A DNA stretch of 64,000 nucleotides from Paraburkholderia hiiakae (GTDB lineage Bacteria > Pseudomonadota > Gammaproteobacteria > Burkholderiales > Burkholderiaceae), in contig NZ_CAJHCQ010000012.1 of NCBI RefSeq assembly GCF_904848665.1, forward strand, positions 1 through 64,000, given 5' to 3'. The stretch's first letter is position 1. Each line of letters begins with the position of its first letter. Under the pieces are notes generated by a model that ran no database searches, was not told the DNA's origin, and saw only the letters and a list, made by a program, of their open reading frames with translations. Shown here in pieces: positions 18,570 to 26,769 of this stretch. Position numbers and translations under genes: made by a program.

Positions 18570-20105
18570 TTAGCGCGCCTCGGACTCGAATGCCAGCGGA
18601 CTGTGCGAAGCAATCGCGCCGTTCTGCACGAGACGCGTGATCGCTTCGATGTCCGGTGCGAAGTAACGGTCGAGGTCGTAATGCGGCACCTCGGCGCGCA
18701 CCGACTGCATCACGTGCGCAAGCGCCGGGCTCGTGTGGTGCGGTGCGCGCAGGTCCACGCCCTGGGCCGCGGCGAGCAGTTCGATCGCAAGAATGTTGGC
18801 CGTGTTGTCGGCGATATCGGCGAGCTTGCGCGCGGCGAACGTCGCCATCGAAACGTGATCTTCCTGGTTCGCCGAAGTCGGCAGCGAATCGACCGATGCC
18901 GGATGCGCGAGCGTCTTGTTTTCCGACGCCAGTGCGGCGGCCGTGACGTGCGCGATCATGAAGCCCGAGTTCACGCCACCGTCCTTCACGAGGAAAGGCG
19001 GCAGGCCCGAGAGCGTGGCGTCGATCAGCAGTGCGATGCGACGCTCGGCGAGCGCGCCGATTTCGGCTGCGGCCAGCGCGAGATTGTCGGCGGCGAAGGC
19101 CACCGGCTCGGCGTGGAAGTTGCCGCCGGAGAGCACTTCGTTCGTTTCCGGGAAGATCAGCGGATTGTCCGAAACCGCGTTCGCCTCGATGAGCAGCACT
19201 TGCGCCGCGTGACGCATCTGGTCGAGACACGCGCCCATCACCTGCGGCTGGCAGCGCAGCGAATACGGGTCCTGGACCTTGCCGCAGTCGCGGTGCGAGA
19301 GGTTGATCGCCGAGCCTTCGAGCAGCGTGCGATAGGCCGCGGCGGCATCGATCTGGCCGCGATGACCGCGCAGTTCGTGAATGCGCGCGTCGAACGGCTT
19401 CACCGAACCTGCCGCCGCATCCACGCACAGCGCGCCCGAAACGAGTGCCGTGCGGTAAAGATCTTCGATCGCGAACATGTTGTAGATGGCGAGCGCGGCG
19501 GAAGCCTGCGTGCCGTTGAGCAGCGCGAGCCCTTCCTTCGCCTGCAGCGCGAGCGGCTTGAGGCCCGCAGCGGCGAGACCCGCCTCGGCGCTGGCGCGCT
19601 CACCGCGGATGAACACTTCACCAATGCCGAGCAATACACACGACATATGCGCGAGCGGCGCGAGGTCGCCCGAGGCGCCAACCGAGCCCTTCACCGGAAT
19701 CACGGGCAGCACGTCTGCGTTGAAGAGCGTGATGAGCGCGTCCATCACTTCACGGCGGATGCCCGAATAGCCGCGGCCGAGGCTCGACAGCTTCAGCGCC
19801 ATCAAGAGACGCACGACCGGACGCGACATCGGCTCACCCACGCCCACAGCGTGCGAAAGCACCAGGTTGCGCTGCAGCAGTTCGAGCTGGTCGTTCGGGA
19901 TGTGCGTGCTCGCCAGACGCCCGAAGCCCGTATTGATGCCGTAGGCGGGCTCACCCTTCGCCGTGATCTCGGCAACGGCGCGTGCACCTGCGTCGATGGC
20001 CGCGAAGCTGGCCGGATCGAGCTCGAGCCGCACTGCCTCGCGCGCGATCTGGCGCAGTTGGGGCAGGGTCAGATGGCCGGGCGTGAGGCGAAGGGTCGGG
20101 AGCAT
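18570..20105 (-). CDS. hutH: Histidine ammonia-lyase
   Basis: A 511-residue lyase converting L-histidine to urocanate and ammonia, the first step of histidine breakdown. The MIO cofactor triad Ala-Ser-Gly is at 144-146 in GSVGASGDLAPLAH, and YGINTGFG near 55 is also typical. The ORF reaches an ATG 21 bases further up, but MLPTLRLTPG starts the conserved N-terminus. The partner hutC follows; hutU, hutI and later genes are not next to it in this window. Two putative HutC boxes lie upstream. Confidence 0.95.
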   Translation of the reverse strand: MLPTLRLTPGHLTLPQLRQIAREAVRLELDPASFAAIDAGARAVAEITAKGEPAYGINTGFGRLASTHIPNDQLELLQRNLVLSHAVGVGEPMSRPVVRLLMALKLSSLGRGYSGIRREVMDALITLFNADVLPVIPVKGSVGASGDLAPLAHMSCVLLGIGEVFIRGERASAEAGLAAAGLKPLALQAKEGLALLNGTQASAALAIYNMFAIEDLYRTALVSGALCVDAAAGSVKPFDARIHELRGHRGQIDAAAAYRTLLEGSAINLSHRDCGKVQDPYSLRCQPQVMGACLDQMRHAAQVLLIEANAVSDNPLIFPETNEVLSGGNFHAEPVAFAADNLALAAAEIGALAERRIALLIDATLSGLPPFLVKDGGVNSGFMIAHVTAAALASENKTLAHPASVDSLPTSANQEDHVSMATFAARKLADIADNTANILAIELLAAAQGVDLRAPHHTSPALAHVMQSVRAEVPHYDLDRYFAPDIEAITRLVQNGAIASHSPLAFESEAR

Positions 20106-20113
20106 GGTCGAAT

Positions 20114-20172
20114 CCTGTCTATACAAGTCGCGAAAGTGGCCGAAGTCTAGCCTGGCGCGCCTGTCTATACAA
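20114..20172 (-). promoter_or_regulatory. Pair of putative HutC operators upstream of hutH
   Basis: CCTGTCTATACAAG at 20114-20127 and CCTGTCTATACAA at 20160-20172, 46 bp apart (minus strand: CTTGTATAGACAGG). Known HutC sites in enterobacteria and pseudomonads are palindromes around TTGTAT-ATACAA, and this near-palindrome is very close to that. The first copy is 9 bp upstream of the hutH start and would overlap the ribosome binding site or early transcript; the second is near the expected promoter. Confidence 0.7.
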
Positions 20173-20229
20173 CTCCCCTTTGCGACCCTTGTGTCCTGGG
20201 ACTATCCACGAGAGCGCCGCGAGCGCCCG

Positions 20230-21195
20230 TCACTCGTCGAGTTGCAGCCTGCCCCCAATAAACGCGAGAAAGCATTGCACGCGCGTCGCGAGCGCCGCGC
20301 TGCGGTAGTACACGGCGTGGATCGGCTGGCGCGATTCGATCAGCGCGTCGTCGAGTACGGTGACGAGGCGCCCCGCCTCCCGGTCGGCCGCGGTGAGGAA
20401 GTCGGAGAGGCACGCGATGCCGCTGCCGGCAAGCGCGAGCTGCCGTATCGTCTCGCCGCTCGACGCCGAAAGCGCCGGGGCGATCGTGTAGCCGGATGCG
20501 GTCTCTTGCGTCTTTGTGGCCGTGCCCGCTTCGTCGCCGCCAGCGATACGCAACGGCCAGCCGTTGAGATGCGCAGGCGCCGTAAAGCCGATCAGCCGAT
20601 GTTCGCGCAACGCGGCTACGCTGCGCGGCGTGCCGTGCGCCGCGAGATAGCCGGGACTCGCCAGGATGCGCAAACGGCTCGAGCCGAGCGCGCGCGCGTG
20701 CAGCGTGGAGTCCTGCAGCGTGCCGATGCGAATGGCGATATCCACGCGCTGCTCCAGCAAATCGACAATGCGCTCGTTGTTCGTGAGCTCGAGTTCGATC
20801 TCGGGATAGGCGTGCGCGAACGCCGCGACGTGCGGCACGATGCAGTGAAGCATGAACGGCGTGGCCGCATCCACGCGCAAGCGCCCGGAAGGACGCTCGC
20901 GGTGGCGCGTGACGGCCTCTTCGGCATCGGCCATCGCCGTAAGAATGGCGCGGGCGCGATCGAGGAACAGTTCGCCCTCTTCCGTGAGCTGCAAGCGCCG
21001 TGTGGTGCGCAAGATCAGCGCGACGCCCAACTGCTTTTCGAGCCGCGTAAGCGCGCGGCTCACGCCCGATACGGTCTGCTCGAGCTTTTCAGCGGCGGCG
21101 GTGATCGACCCCGCATCGATCACGGTGACGAATACGAGCAGTTCGTCGGTCGACGTCTTCATCGTTGCTATTGTTGATTTGCAGTCAAGATTCAT
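20230..21195 (-). CDS. LysR-family transcriptional regulator
   Basis: A 321-residue LysR regulator. The HTH at about 12-70 has VTVIDAGSITAAAEKLEQTVSGVSRALTRLE, and the effector domain includes GRLRVDAATPF near 105. This subgroup commonly controls divergent oxidoreductase or epimerase genes, and indeed a NAD-dependent epimerase-like gene starts 83 bp away on the other strand. The first 10 residues (MNLDCKSTIA) look atypical, so the start may instead be at the ATG 30-36 bases further in. Confidence 0.88.
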   Translation of the reverse strand: MNLDCKSTIATMKTSTDELLVFVTVIDAGSITAAAEKLEQTVSGVSRALTRLEKQLGVALILRTTRRLQLTEEGELFLDRARAILTAMADAEEAVTRHRERPSGRLRVDAATPFMLHCIVPHVAAFAHAYPEIELELTNNERIVDLLEQRVDIAIRIGTLQDSTLHARALGSSRLRILASPGYLAAHGTPRSVAALREHRLIGFTAPAHLNGWPLRIAGGDEAGTATKTQETASGYTIAPALSASSGETIRQLALAGSGIACLSDFLTAADREAGRLVTVLDDALIESRQPIHAVYYRSAALATRVQCFLAFIGGRLQLDE

Positions 21196-21278
21196 TTGAG
21201 ACTAACACGGTTTTTGCAAACCCCGGATACCGCGATACTGGCTCCCATCGCAATCGAGAACAGGACGAGGAGCAACCC

Positions 21279-22184
21279 ATGAAAGTATTCGTGACAGGCG
21301 CAGGCGGTTTTATCGGCGGAACGATCGCGGCGCATCTCGTGCGCGCGGGCCACACGGTGCGCGGCCTCGTGCGCCGGCCCGAGCAGTTCGCCGACCTCGA
21401 AAAGCTCGGCATCACGCCCGTGCAGGGCGATCTCGACGACCGTGCGACGCTCATGGCAGAAGCGCGCGCCGCCGACGCCGTCATCAACGCGGCCAGCAGC
21501 GACCATCGCGGCGCGGTCGAGGCGCTCATCGACGCGCTCGAAGGCTCCGGCAAGACGCTCCTGCACACGAGCGGCTCGAGCATCGTGGGCGACGCATCGG
21601 GCGGCGAGGCGACCGAGCGCGTCTATCACGAAGACGCCCTGCCCGAGCCGACCGCTGACAAGGCGCCGCGCGTGGCCATCGACACTCTCGTGCTCGCGGC
21701 GGCGGCGCGCGGCGTGAAGAGCGCCGTGCTGTGCAACACGCTGATCTATGGTGTGGGCGCGGTGCCTGCAGCCGCGAGCGTGCAACTGCCGCGGCTCATC
21801 CGCCAGGCGCAGAAGAGCGGCGTGATGCGCCACGTAGGGCGCGGCCTGAACATCTGGTCGAACGTGCACGTCGACGACGTGGCCGAACTCTATCGCCTCG
21901 CGCTCGAAAAGACGCCGGCAGACACGTTCTATTTTGTCGAAAGTGGCGAAGCGAATTTCCGCGACATGACCACGGCGCTCGCCGACGTGATGGGTCTCGG
22001 CGCGCCGCAGGACTGGCCGCTCGAAGCCGCGATCGAGGAATGGGGCTACGAAATGGCGTCGTACGGCCTCGGCTCGAACAGCCGCGTGCGCGGCAAGCGC
22101 GCCCGCACGCTGCTCGGCTGGCAGCCGCAGCGCACTTCGGTCACCGACTGGATTCGCAACGAGATGCCAAAGCCGCAAAGATAA
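21279..22184 (+). CDS. NAD-dependent epimerase/dehydratase family protein (atypical SDR)
   Basis: A 301-residue extended or atypical short-chain dehydrogenase-like protein. GAGGFIGG at 7-14 gives the GxxGxxG dinucleotide-binding loop. It lacks an obvious YxxxK pair in the usual context, so it may act as a reductase of the NmrA-like type or as a sensor. The start at 21279 has GGACGAGGAG a few bases upstream. The divergent LysR gene probably regulates it. The substrate is unknown. Confidence 0.85.
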   Translation: MKVFVTGAGGFIGGTIAAHLVRAGHTVRGLVRRPEQFADLEKLGITPVQGDLDDRATLMAEARAADAVINAASSDHRGAVEALIDALEGSGKTLLHTSGSSIVGDASGGEATERVYHEDALPEPTADKAPRVAIDTLVLAAAARGVKSAVLCNTLIYGVGAVPAAASVQLPRLIRQAQKSGVMRHVGRGLNIWSNVHVDDVAELYRLALEKTPADTFYFVESGEANFRDMTTALADVMGLGAPQDWPLEAAIEEWGYEMASYGLGSNSRVRGKRARTLLGWQPQRTSVTDWIRNEMPKPQR

Positions 22185-22289
22185 GTGCTGTAGAGCACGT
22201 TATTGTTGCGTATCCGTAAGGTCGATTCGCTAGAATCCGAGCGTCTTGCACTGCCGCCGGCGCGTTGCGCGCCGGCACCGGATACGCCG

Positions 22290-22472
22290 ATGCTACTCGC
22301 GCTGAACTTTTACTGGCTGACCAATCTGCTGGCTGTCCTGTTCATCGTCGCGTGCCTCTACGACACGCTCTACGACGAATATGGCACGCTGACGCTCGCC
22401 GCCGGCGCGATGGGACTCATCGTGATGGCGATCGAAGTGCTGCTGCGCCCCGCGTTCGAAATGTCGCTCTAG
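22290..22472 (+). CDS. Small membrane protein, 60 residues
   Basis: Two hydrophobic helices (about 5-22 and 32-51) separated by a polar loop DTLYDEYG, ending in PAFEMSL. The frame is open further upstream to 22203, but the conserved-looking part starts at the ATG at 22290. Its ribosome binding site is weak. It may be an inner-membrane protein; I do not recognise it and its reality rests on the clean hydrophobic pattern only. Confidence 0.5.
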   Translation: MLLALNFYWLTNLLAVLFIVACLYDTLYDEYGTLTLAAGAMGLIVMAIEVLLRPAFEMSL

Positions 22473-22547
22473 CTCGCGCGTTTCTTTCGCGAATTCTTAC
22501 GCTGATGGCGCAGCGTGCTTTCGTTGTGCTAACAATCACCTTTCTCC

Positions 22548-22608
22548 ATTGCGCTCATTGCGCTCATTGCGCTCATTGCGCTCATTGCGCTCATTGCGCT
22601 CATTGCGC
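22548..22608. repeat. 9-bp tandem repeat (minisatellite), about 6.8 copies
   Basis: ATTGCGCTC is repeated without a mismatch from 22548; six full units and a seventh partial one run to 22608. It lies 5-66 bp past the stop codon of the DUF899 gene (minus strand), between that gene and the small membrane protein. Such perfect arrays vary easily in copy number by slippage. Confidence 0.95.
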
Positions 22609-22613
22609 GGCAA

Positions 22614-23354
22614 CTATGGCTTCTCGTGCGCACAGCACGATGACTGCGCGGGCGCATCGTCATAGCGATCGTGGTGACGCATCCACTCGCGCATGTCCTT
22701 TTCTTCGTTGCGTCCCTTCGCGGTGAGTTCCAGCATCGCATACGTTCCGATCAGCATCTCCCCGCCGCGCGCGTATGTTGAATACGTGTGGTACACGTTG
22801 CCCGCTTCGTCGCGATAAAAGGCGCTGACGCCAGGCAGCTCGTCGCTCATGTATTCCTGCTCGGTGTAGTTGTAGATCGCGTTGCCGCGCGCCTTGTCGG
22901 CTTCGCTAAACGACACGTGATAATCAAAGTTGAAGTCGCTCGCATTCGACGATACCCACGGAAACCGCCAGCCCATGCGCTGCCTGAACGCCTCGATCTT
23001 CGCGAGCGGCGCGCGCGAAACGGCCACGTAGGTCACATCGTGATGCTCCAGATGCGGCAGCATGCCGTCCACGTGATCGGAGAGGAACGAGCAACCCGGG
23101 CACCCCTCTTCCCAATCCGGCCCGAGCATGAAGTGATAGACGATCAGCTGGCTGCGCGGCCCGAATAGCTCGGCGAGCGTGCGCGCGCCTTGTGGCGTTT
23201 CGAACGTATAGGTTTTCTCGACTTTCACCCACGGCAGCGCCTGACGCTTTGCCACCAGCGCGTCGCGTGCGTGCGTGAATGCGCGCTCCTCTGCCAGCAA
23301 TGCCTTGCGCGCCTCAAGCCATTCGGCATCCGAAACAATCTTGTGCGGTTCCAT
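22614..23354 (-). CDS. DUF899 family thioredoxin-like protein
   Basis: A 246-residue protein of the DUF899 family, a thioredoxin-fold group of unknown reaction. The fold core is marked by FMLGPDWEEGCPGCSFLSDH, where a CPGC pair near residues 80-83 could be redox-active. The start at 23354 has an excellent AAGGAGG ribosome binding site. It follows the SRPBCC gene with 37 bp between, and an ArsR gene precedes them, so the three make a probable operon. Such ArsR-AHSA1-DUF899 groups recur in bacteria; the joint role is unknown. Confidence 0.88.
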   Translation of the reverse strand: MEPHKIVSDAEWLEARKALLAEERAFTHARDALVAKRQALPWVKVEKTYTFETPQGARTLAELFGPRSQLIVYHFMLGPDWEEGCPGCSFLSDHVDGMLPHLEHHDVTYVAVSRAPLAKIEAFRQRMGWRFPWVSSNASDFNFDYHVSFSEADKARGNAIYNYTEQEYMSDELPGVSAFYRDEAGNVYHTYSTYARGGEMLIGTYAMLELTAKGRNEEKDMREWMRHHDRYDDAPAQSSCCAHEKP

Positions 23355-23391
23355 CGTCCAGTCCTCCTTTCGGTTGCATGAGCGCCGCCGT

Positions 23392-23853
23392 TCAGTCGAA
23401 CAGCGCCACCAGTTGATCGATCGAGCTCGTCCAGCCTTCGTTGTGCGAATCGCGCGCCGCTTCGTCGAAGAAGCGTTCGTGCTTGAGCATGAGTTCGGTG
23501 GCGGCCCCATCGGCACGCAGCGTCACGGTGACGAGCGACTCGCGCTCCGGCGTGCTGCGCCAGGCCCACGTGAATACGAGCTTTTCGTCCGGTACCACTT
23601 CGAGATACGTGCCGCTCACGTCGTGCTCCTCGTCGTTCGCGCCGCGCAGGATCACGCGAAAGCGCCCGCCCACGCGCACGTCCGCTTCGGCGTGGATGCA
23701 GGTGTTGTCGAGCGGCTGCATCCAGCGCATCAGTTGCGCCGGCTGCGTCCACGCGGCGTAGACCTTCGCGGCGGTGGCGTTGAGTCGCCGCCGGATGGTG
23801 AGGCTCGGAGCTTGATGGGCGGCGCTGGGTCCGGCTGCGGGTTGGGTAGACAT
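23392..23853 (-). CDS. SRPBCC (AHSA1/START-like) domain protein
   Basis: A 153-residue protein of the AHSA1-like lipid/hydrophobic ligand-binding fold. The N-terminal IRRRLNATAAKVYAAWT, the central GGRFRVILRGAN and the C-terminal HNEGWTSSIDQLVALF are typical. These proteins usually follow an ArsR gene and have unproven ligands. Its first 124 bases overlap the 3' end of the ArsR frame; if translation started further in, the conserved part beginning near residue 18 would still be intact. Confidence 0.85.
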   Translation of the reverse strand: MSTQPAAGPSAAHQAPSLTIRRRLNATAAKVYAAWTQPAQLMRWMQPLDNTCIHAEADVRVGGRFRVILRGANDEEHDVSGTYLEVVPDEKLVFTWAWRSTPERESLVTVTLRADGAATELMLKHERFFDEAARDSHNEGWTSSIDQLVALFD

Positions 23854-24182
23854 GCATCTTCCTCCACGAAAGCGGCGAGTCGATCGAGCGTTTCACTCCA
23901 GAAGCGTTGATAGTGCGCGAGCCACTGCATCGCGTCCTCCATCGGCCCCGCGGCGAGGCGGCACGCCACGGTGCGGCCGGTTTTCGCGCGCGTGACGAGG
24001 CCCGCCTGAGCGAGTACGTCCAGATGCTTCATGACCGCGGGCAGCGACATCGCGAACGGCTGCGCGAGCGCGCTCACTGAAAGTTCGTCGTGCTGCGCGA
24101 GGCGCGCGAGCAGCGCGCGCCGTGTGGGATCGGCGAGCGCCGCGAAGGTGCGGTCGAGGGTGTCGTCTTCATACTTAACCAT
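23730..24182 (-). CDS. ArsR-family transcriptional regulator
   Basis: A 150-residue winged-helix regulator. ALADPTRRALLARLAQHDELSVSALAQPF and MSLPAVMKHLDVLAQAGLV are the ArsR helix-turn-helix. It belongs to the SRPBCC-associated subgroup rather than the metal sensors: no CxC metal site is visible. The C-terminal tail of about 40 residues is low-complexity (Pro, Arg) because it is read across the SRPBCC gene in another frame. A perfect inverted repeat overlaps the start codon, suggesting autorepression. An alternative ATG lies 12 bases upstream. Confidence 0.85.
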   Translation of the reverse strand: MVKYEDDTLDRTFAALADPTRRALLARLAQHDELSVSALAQPFAMSLPAVMKHLDVLAQAGLVTRAKTGRTVACRLAAGPMEDAMQWLAHYQRFWSETLDRLAAFVEEDACLPNPQPDPAPPIKLRASPSGGDSTPPPRRSTPRGRSRRN

Positions 24183-24191
24183 GCGGTTAAG
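24174..24191. promoter_or_regulatory. Inverted repeat over the arsR start, likely ArsR operator
   Basis: CTTAACC (24174-24180) ATGC GGTTAAG (24185-24191) is a perfect 7-bp inverted repeat spanning the arsR start codon. Very similar TTAACC-GGTTAA palindromes occur at SRPBCC-linked ArsR genes, which I recall but cannot check here. Binding would block arsR and the two genes behind it. Confidence 0.65.
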
Positions 24192-24321
24192 CATAGACGG
24201 CAAGAGCGCGATGTCAAGGAAAGCGTCGGCATGAGCTGGCAGCGGCGCGCACGACCGCGCTGCCGCCACTAGAATGGCCAATTCACTGCGCCGCGCATTG
24301 CCACCTCTGCCACGTCCCACC

Positions 24322-24717
24322 ATGCCGTCCAAAATCCGCAACTCGCTGCTCTGGATCTTCGACACCTTCGAGCGCGAGCCCGGTTACGTCCGCAAGCCGA
24401 TGTTCGGCTGCGACGCCGCGTATCTGGACGGCATGCTGTGCCTCGTGGCCGCCGATCGTGACGCGCCGTTCAACGGCGTGCTCGTCTGCACGTCGCGGGA
24501 GCACCATGCAGCGCTCATCGAAGCGATGCCGGCGTTGCGAACGCACCCGGTGCTCGGCAAATGGCTCTACGTGCCGCAAGCGGATGCGGCGTTCGAAGAT
24601 ACCGCCGCGCAGTTGGGCGCACTCGTCCTCGCGCGCGATCCGCGCATCGGCGTGGAACCCAAACCACGCAAGCCGCGCAAATCGGCCAAAGGGCGCAACA
24701 GCGTGCTGCCGGAGTAA
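24322..24717 (+). CDS. TfoX N-terminal domain-like protein
   Basis: A 131-residue protein resembling the TfoX_N fold: the start SKIRNSLLWIFDTFE and the motif KPMFGCDAAYLDGMLCLVA are typical of the small stand-alone members. TfoX in Haemophilus and Vibrio regulates competence, but the short stand-alone proteins have no shown role. The C-terminus is lysine-rich (KPRKPRKSAKGR), which might bind nucleic acid. The gene converges with the permease gene over a hairpin. Confidence 0.75.
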   Translation: MPSKIRNSLLWIFDTFEREPGYVRKPMFGCDAAYLDGMLCLVAADRDAPFNGVLVCTSREHHAALIEAMPALRTHPVLGKWLYVPQADAAFEDTAAQLGALVLARDPRIGVEPKPRKPRKSAKGRNSVLPE

Positions 24718-24745
24718 CGCGCCAAAAAGCAACGTGCAAAAGCCA

Positions 24746-24781
24746 CACGGCCCGCGCCGCCGTAAAGCGACGCGGGCCGTG
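24746..24781. terminator. Hairpin between convergent tfoX-like and permease genes
   Basis: CACGGCCCGCG (24746-24756) pairs perfectly with CGCGGGCCGTG (24771-24781) around a 14-nt loop. It lies 28 bp past the plus-strand stop and 57 bp beyond the minus-strand stop. No long T-run is present. Confidence 0.65.
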
Positions 24782-24837
24782 CAGCCGCCCGGACAAGGCC
24801 GCCGTGGCCACCGGGCGAAGACCGGGTCATCCGACTA

Positions 24838-26238
24838 TCAGATGGCCCAGCCGCCCAGGTAGAACGCGGCCAGCACGCCGGCGATCACCACCGTGCCCAC
24901 GTTCAGCTTGCGGATCTCGCCGCTCACCACGCGGCCGATCACGAGCGTGCAGAAGCCCAGCATGATGCCCGTGACGATGTTCGCCGTGAGCACGATGAAG
25001 ACGGCGCACACGAGGCCCGACATCGAATCGACCATATCGGTCATGTCGAGGCGGCTCACGCTCGAGAGCATCATGAGGCCCACGTACATCAGCGCGGGCG
25101 CCGTGGCGTATGAGGGCACGAGGCCCGCGAGCGGCGCGAAGAACATGACCGCGAGGAACAGCACGCCCACCGTGGCGGCGGCCAAGCCCGTCTTCGCGCC
25201 TGCCGCCACGCCCACCGTCGATTCGATATAGGCCGCCGCCGGCGCGCCGCCGAGGAAGCCCGAGAAGATCGAGCTGACCGAGTCGGCCGTGAGTGCCCGG
25301 CCGCCGTTGACGATACGTCCGTTCGCGTCGAGCTGACCGGCCTGCCCCGCCACAGCGCGGATCGTGCCGGTGGCGTCGAACACGGCTGTCATCACGAGCG
25401 CGAGCACGCTCGGCAGCACGGCGAGCGAGAGCGCGCCCTTGATGTCCATCGCACCGATCAGCGAAGCATGGCCCGGCGCCGAAAGCGAAGGCCACGCGAA
25501 CACGCCATGAAAGCTCACAGCCGGGTCGATGGCGAGGCCGAGCGCCGAGATCGCGACGATCACGATCAGGATCGAGCCCGGCACGCGGCGGCGCACGAGG
25601 CCGAAGATCGAGGCGAGGCCGACCACGGAGAGGATCACGGGCAGCGAGGTGATATGGCCGAGCGAGACCGGCAGGCCCGCGCCCGGATTCTTGACGACGA
25701 GGCCCACGTCATTAGCGGCGATCAGCAGCAGGAAAAGGCCGATGCCGATGCCCGTGCCATGCGCGATGCCGTGCGGAAGGTTGCGCAGGATCCACGAGCG
25801 CACACCGGTCACCGAAATGCCCGTGAACACGAGGCCCATGAGAAACACCGCGCCGAGCGCCACTTCCGGCTTCAGGCCCTTGCCGAGCACGAGGCCGAAC
25901 GCGGTGAACGCCGTGAGCGAGATGGCGCAGCCGATGGCGATCGGCAGGCGCGCCCACAAGCCCATGAGCAACGAGCCGAACGCCGTGGTCAGGCACACGG
26001 CCACGAACACGGCGCTGGTGTCGAAGCCCGCCTTGCCGAGCATGCCCGGCACGACGAACACGGAATAGACCATCGCGAGGAAAGTCGTGACGCCCGCAAT
26101 CGCCTCCTGACGCAGCGAGCTGCCGCGTGCGGCAATGTCGAAATAACGGTCGATGAAGCCCGATGCCTGGCCCAACTCGATGGGCTCAGCTTCGGCGGCG
26201 GACGTGCCGGCGAGCGGCTGCGCGTGGGGTTCGATCAT
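24838..26238 (-). CDS. NCS2-family purine permease (AzgA/GhxP type)
   Basis: A 466-residue inner-membrane transporter with about 12-14 hydrophobic segments. The N-terminal SLRQEAIAGVTTFLAMVYSVFVVPGML and the later YIESTVGVAAGAKTGLAA segment are signatures of the AzgA-like group of hypoxanthine/guanine/adenine proton symporters. The start was placed at 26238 because AAAGGAGG lies just upstream; the longer frame adds 13 residues without support. No purine catabolic gene is adjacent. Specificity within the purines cannot be given. Confidence 0.9.
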   Translation of the reverse strand: MIEPHAQPLAGTSAAEAEPIELGQASGFIDRYFDIAARGSSLRQEAIAGVTTFLAMVYSVFVVPGMLGKAGFDTSAVFVAVCLTTAFGSLLMGLWARLPIAIGCAISLTAFTAFGLVLGKGLKPEVALGAVFLMGLVFTGISVTGVRSWILRNLPHGIAHGTGIGIGLFLLLIAANDVGLVVKNPGAGLPVSLGHITSLPVILSVVGLASIFGLVRRRVPGSILIVIVAISALGLAIDPAVSFHGVFAWPSLSAPGHASLIGAMDIKGALSLAVLPSVLALVMTAVFDATGTIRAVAGQAGQLDANGRIVNGGRALTADSVSSIFSGFLGGAPAAAYIESTVGVAAGAKTGLAAATVGVLFLAVMFFAPLAGLVPSYATAPALMYVGLMMLSSVSRLDMTDMVDSMSGLVCAVFIVLTANIVTGIMLGFCTLVIGRVVSGEIRKLNVGTVVIAGVLAAFYLGGWAI

Positions 26239-26769
26239 GGTGAGTGCCTCCTTTATCAGCATGCTGAAACGGCTCACGGCTCACCAGCCGATCCGTCATC
26301 AGGTTTGTCTCGAATGATTTAGTTGTGTCGACGCGTTGCCGGCGCTTGGTTTAACTTCCAGCGCTCATCGTTTGGATATCTCTTTATGGATGCAGCGAAG
26401 GTTAGGCGAACACGATTTGCGCTCCCATCGCACGAGTCGCATTGAGTTCATGCCGCGATGCTTATATGCCCGTGTACAGGGCACGCCACGTGACCTGGCC
26501 CCGCGTTTACACCTGGAAGCATCGGGACTCACCGGAACGCGGCGCGGGCGGTTTCCGGGCGATCGGGGCCCGCTTCGTCTGACGAAGGTGTGACGAATGG
26601 CCATCGACCCGGCTCGAGCGGGCATCGTGCCGCCCGGCGCGGCGCTTGCGGCGCCTTGAGCGCGTCGTCGTTAAGCGGATCGGCCCGGTGCGCGGGTTAC
26701 ACTCACGCATCCCGACCCGGTTTCCCCTGCCGCGCGCGTCGCGCCGGCTGCTCCAAGGAGTTTCAGTAG
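26239..26769. other. Intergenic region, no gene recognised
   Basis: About 530 bp between divergent genes (permease on minus, lipoprotein on plus). Short ORFs on both strands show no conserved sequence. The start of the stretch is AT-richer and probably carries the permease promoter; no box, tRNA or riboswitch fold was recognised. Confidence 0.5.

Noticed and set aside
18525..20150. 541-codon plus-strand ORF opposite hutH
   Set aside because: Antisense shadow of hutH with no recognised domain.
22548..22608. Short repeat array as a CRISPR
   Set aside because: The 9-bp units are head to tail without spacers, so it is a minisatellite.
26336..26593. 85-codon plus-strand ORF between permease and lipoprotein genes
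   Set aside because: No start signal or conserved sequence; an overlapping minus-strand ORF of equal quality exists.
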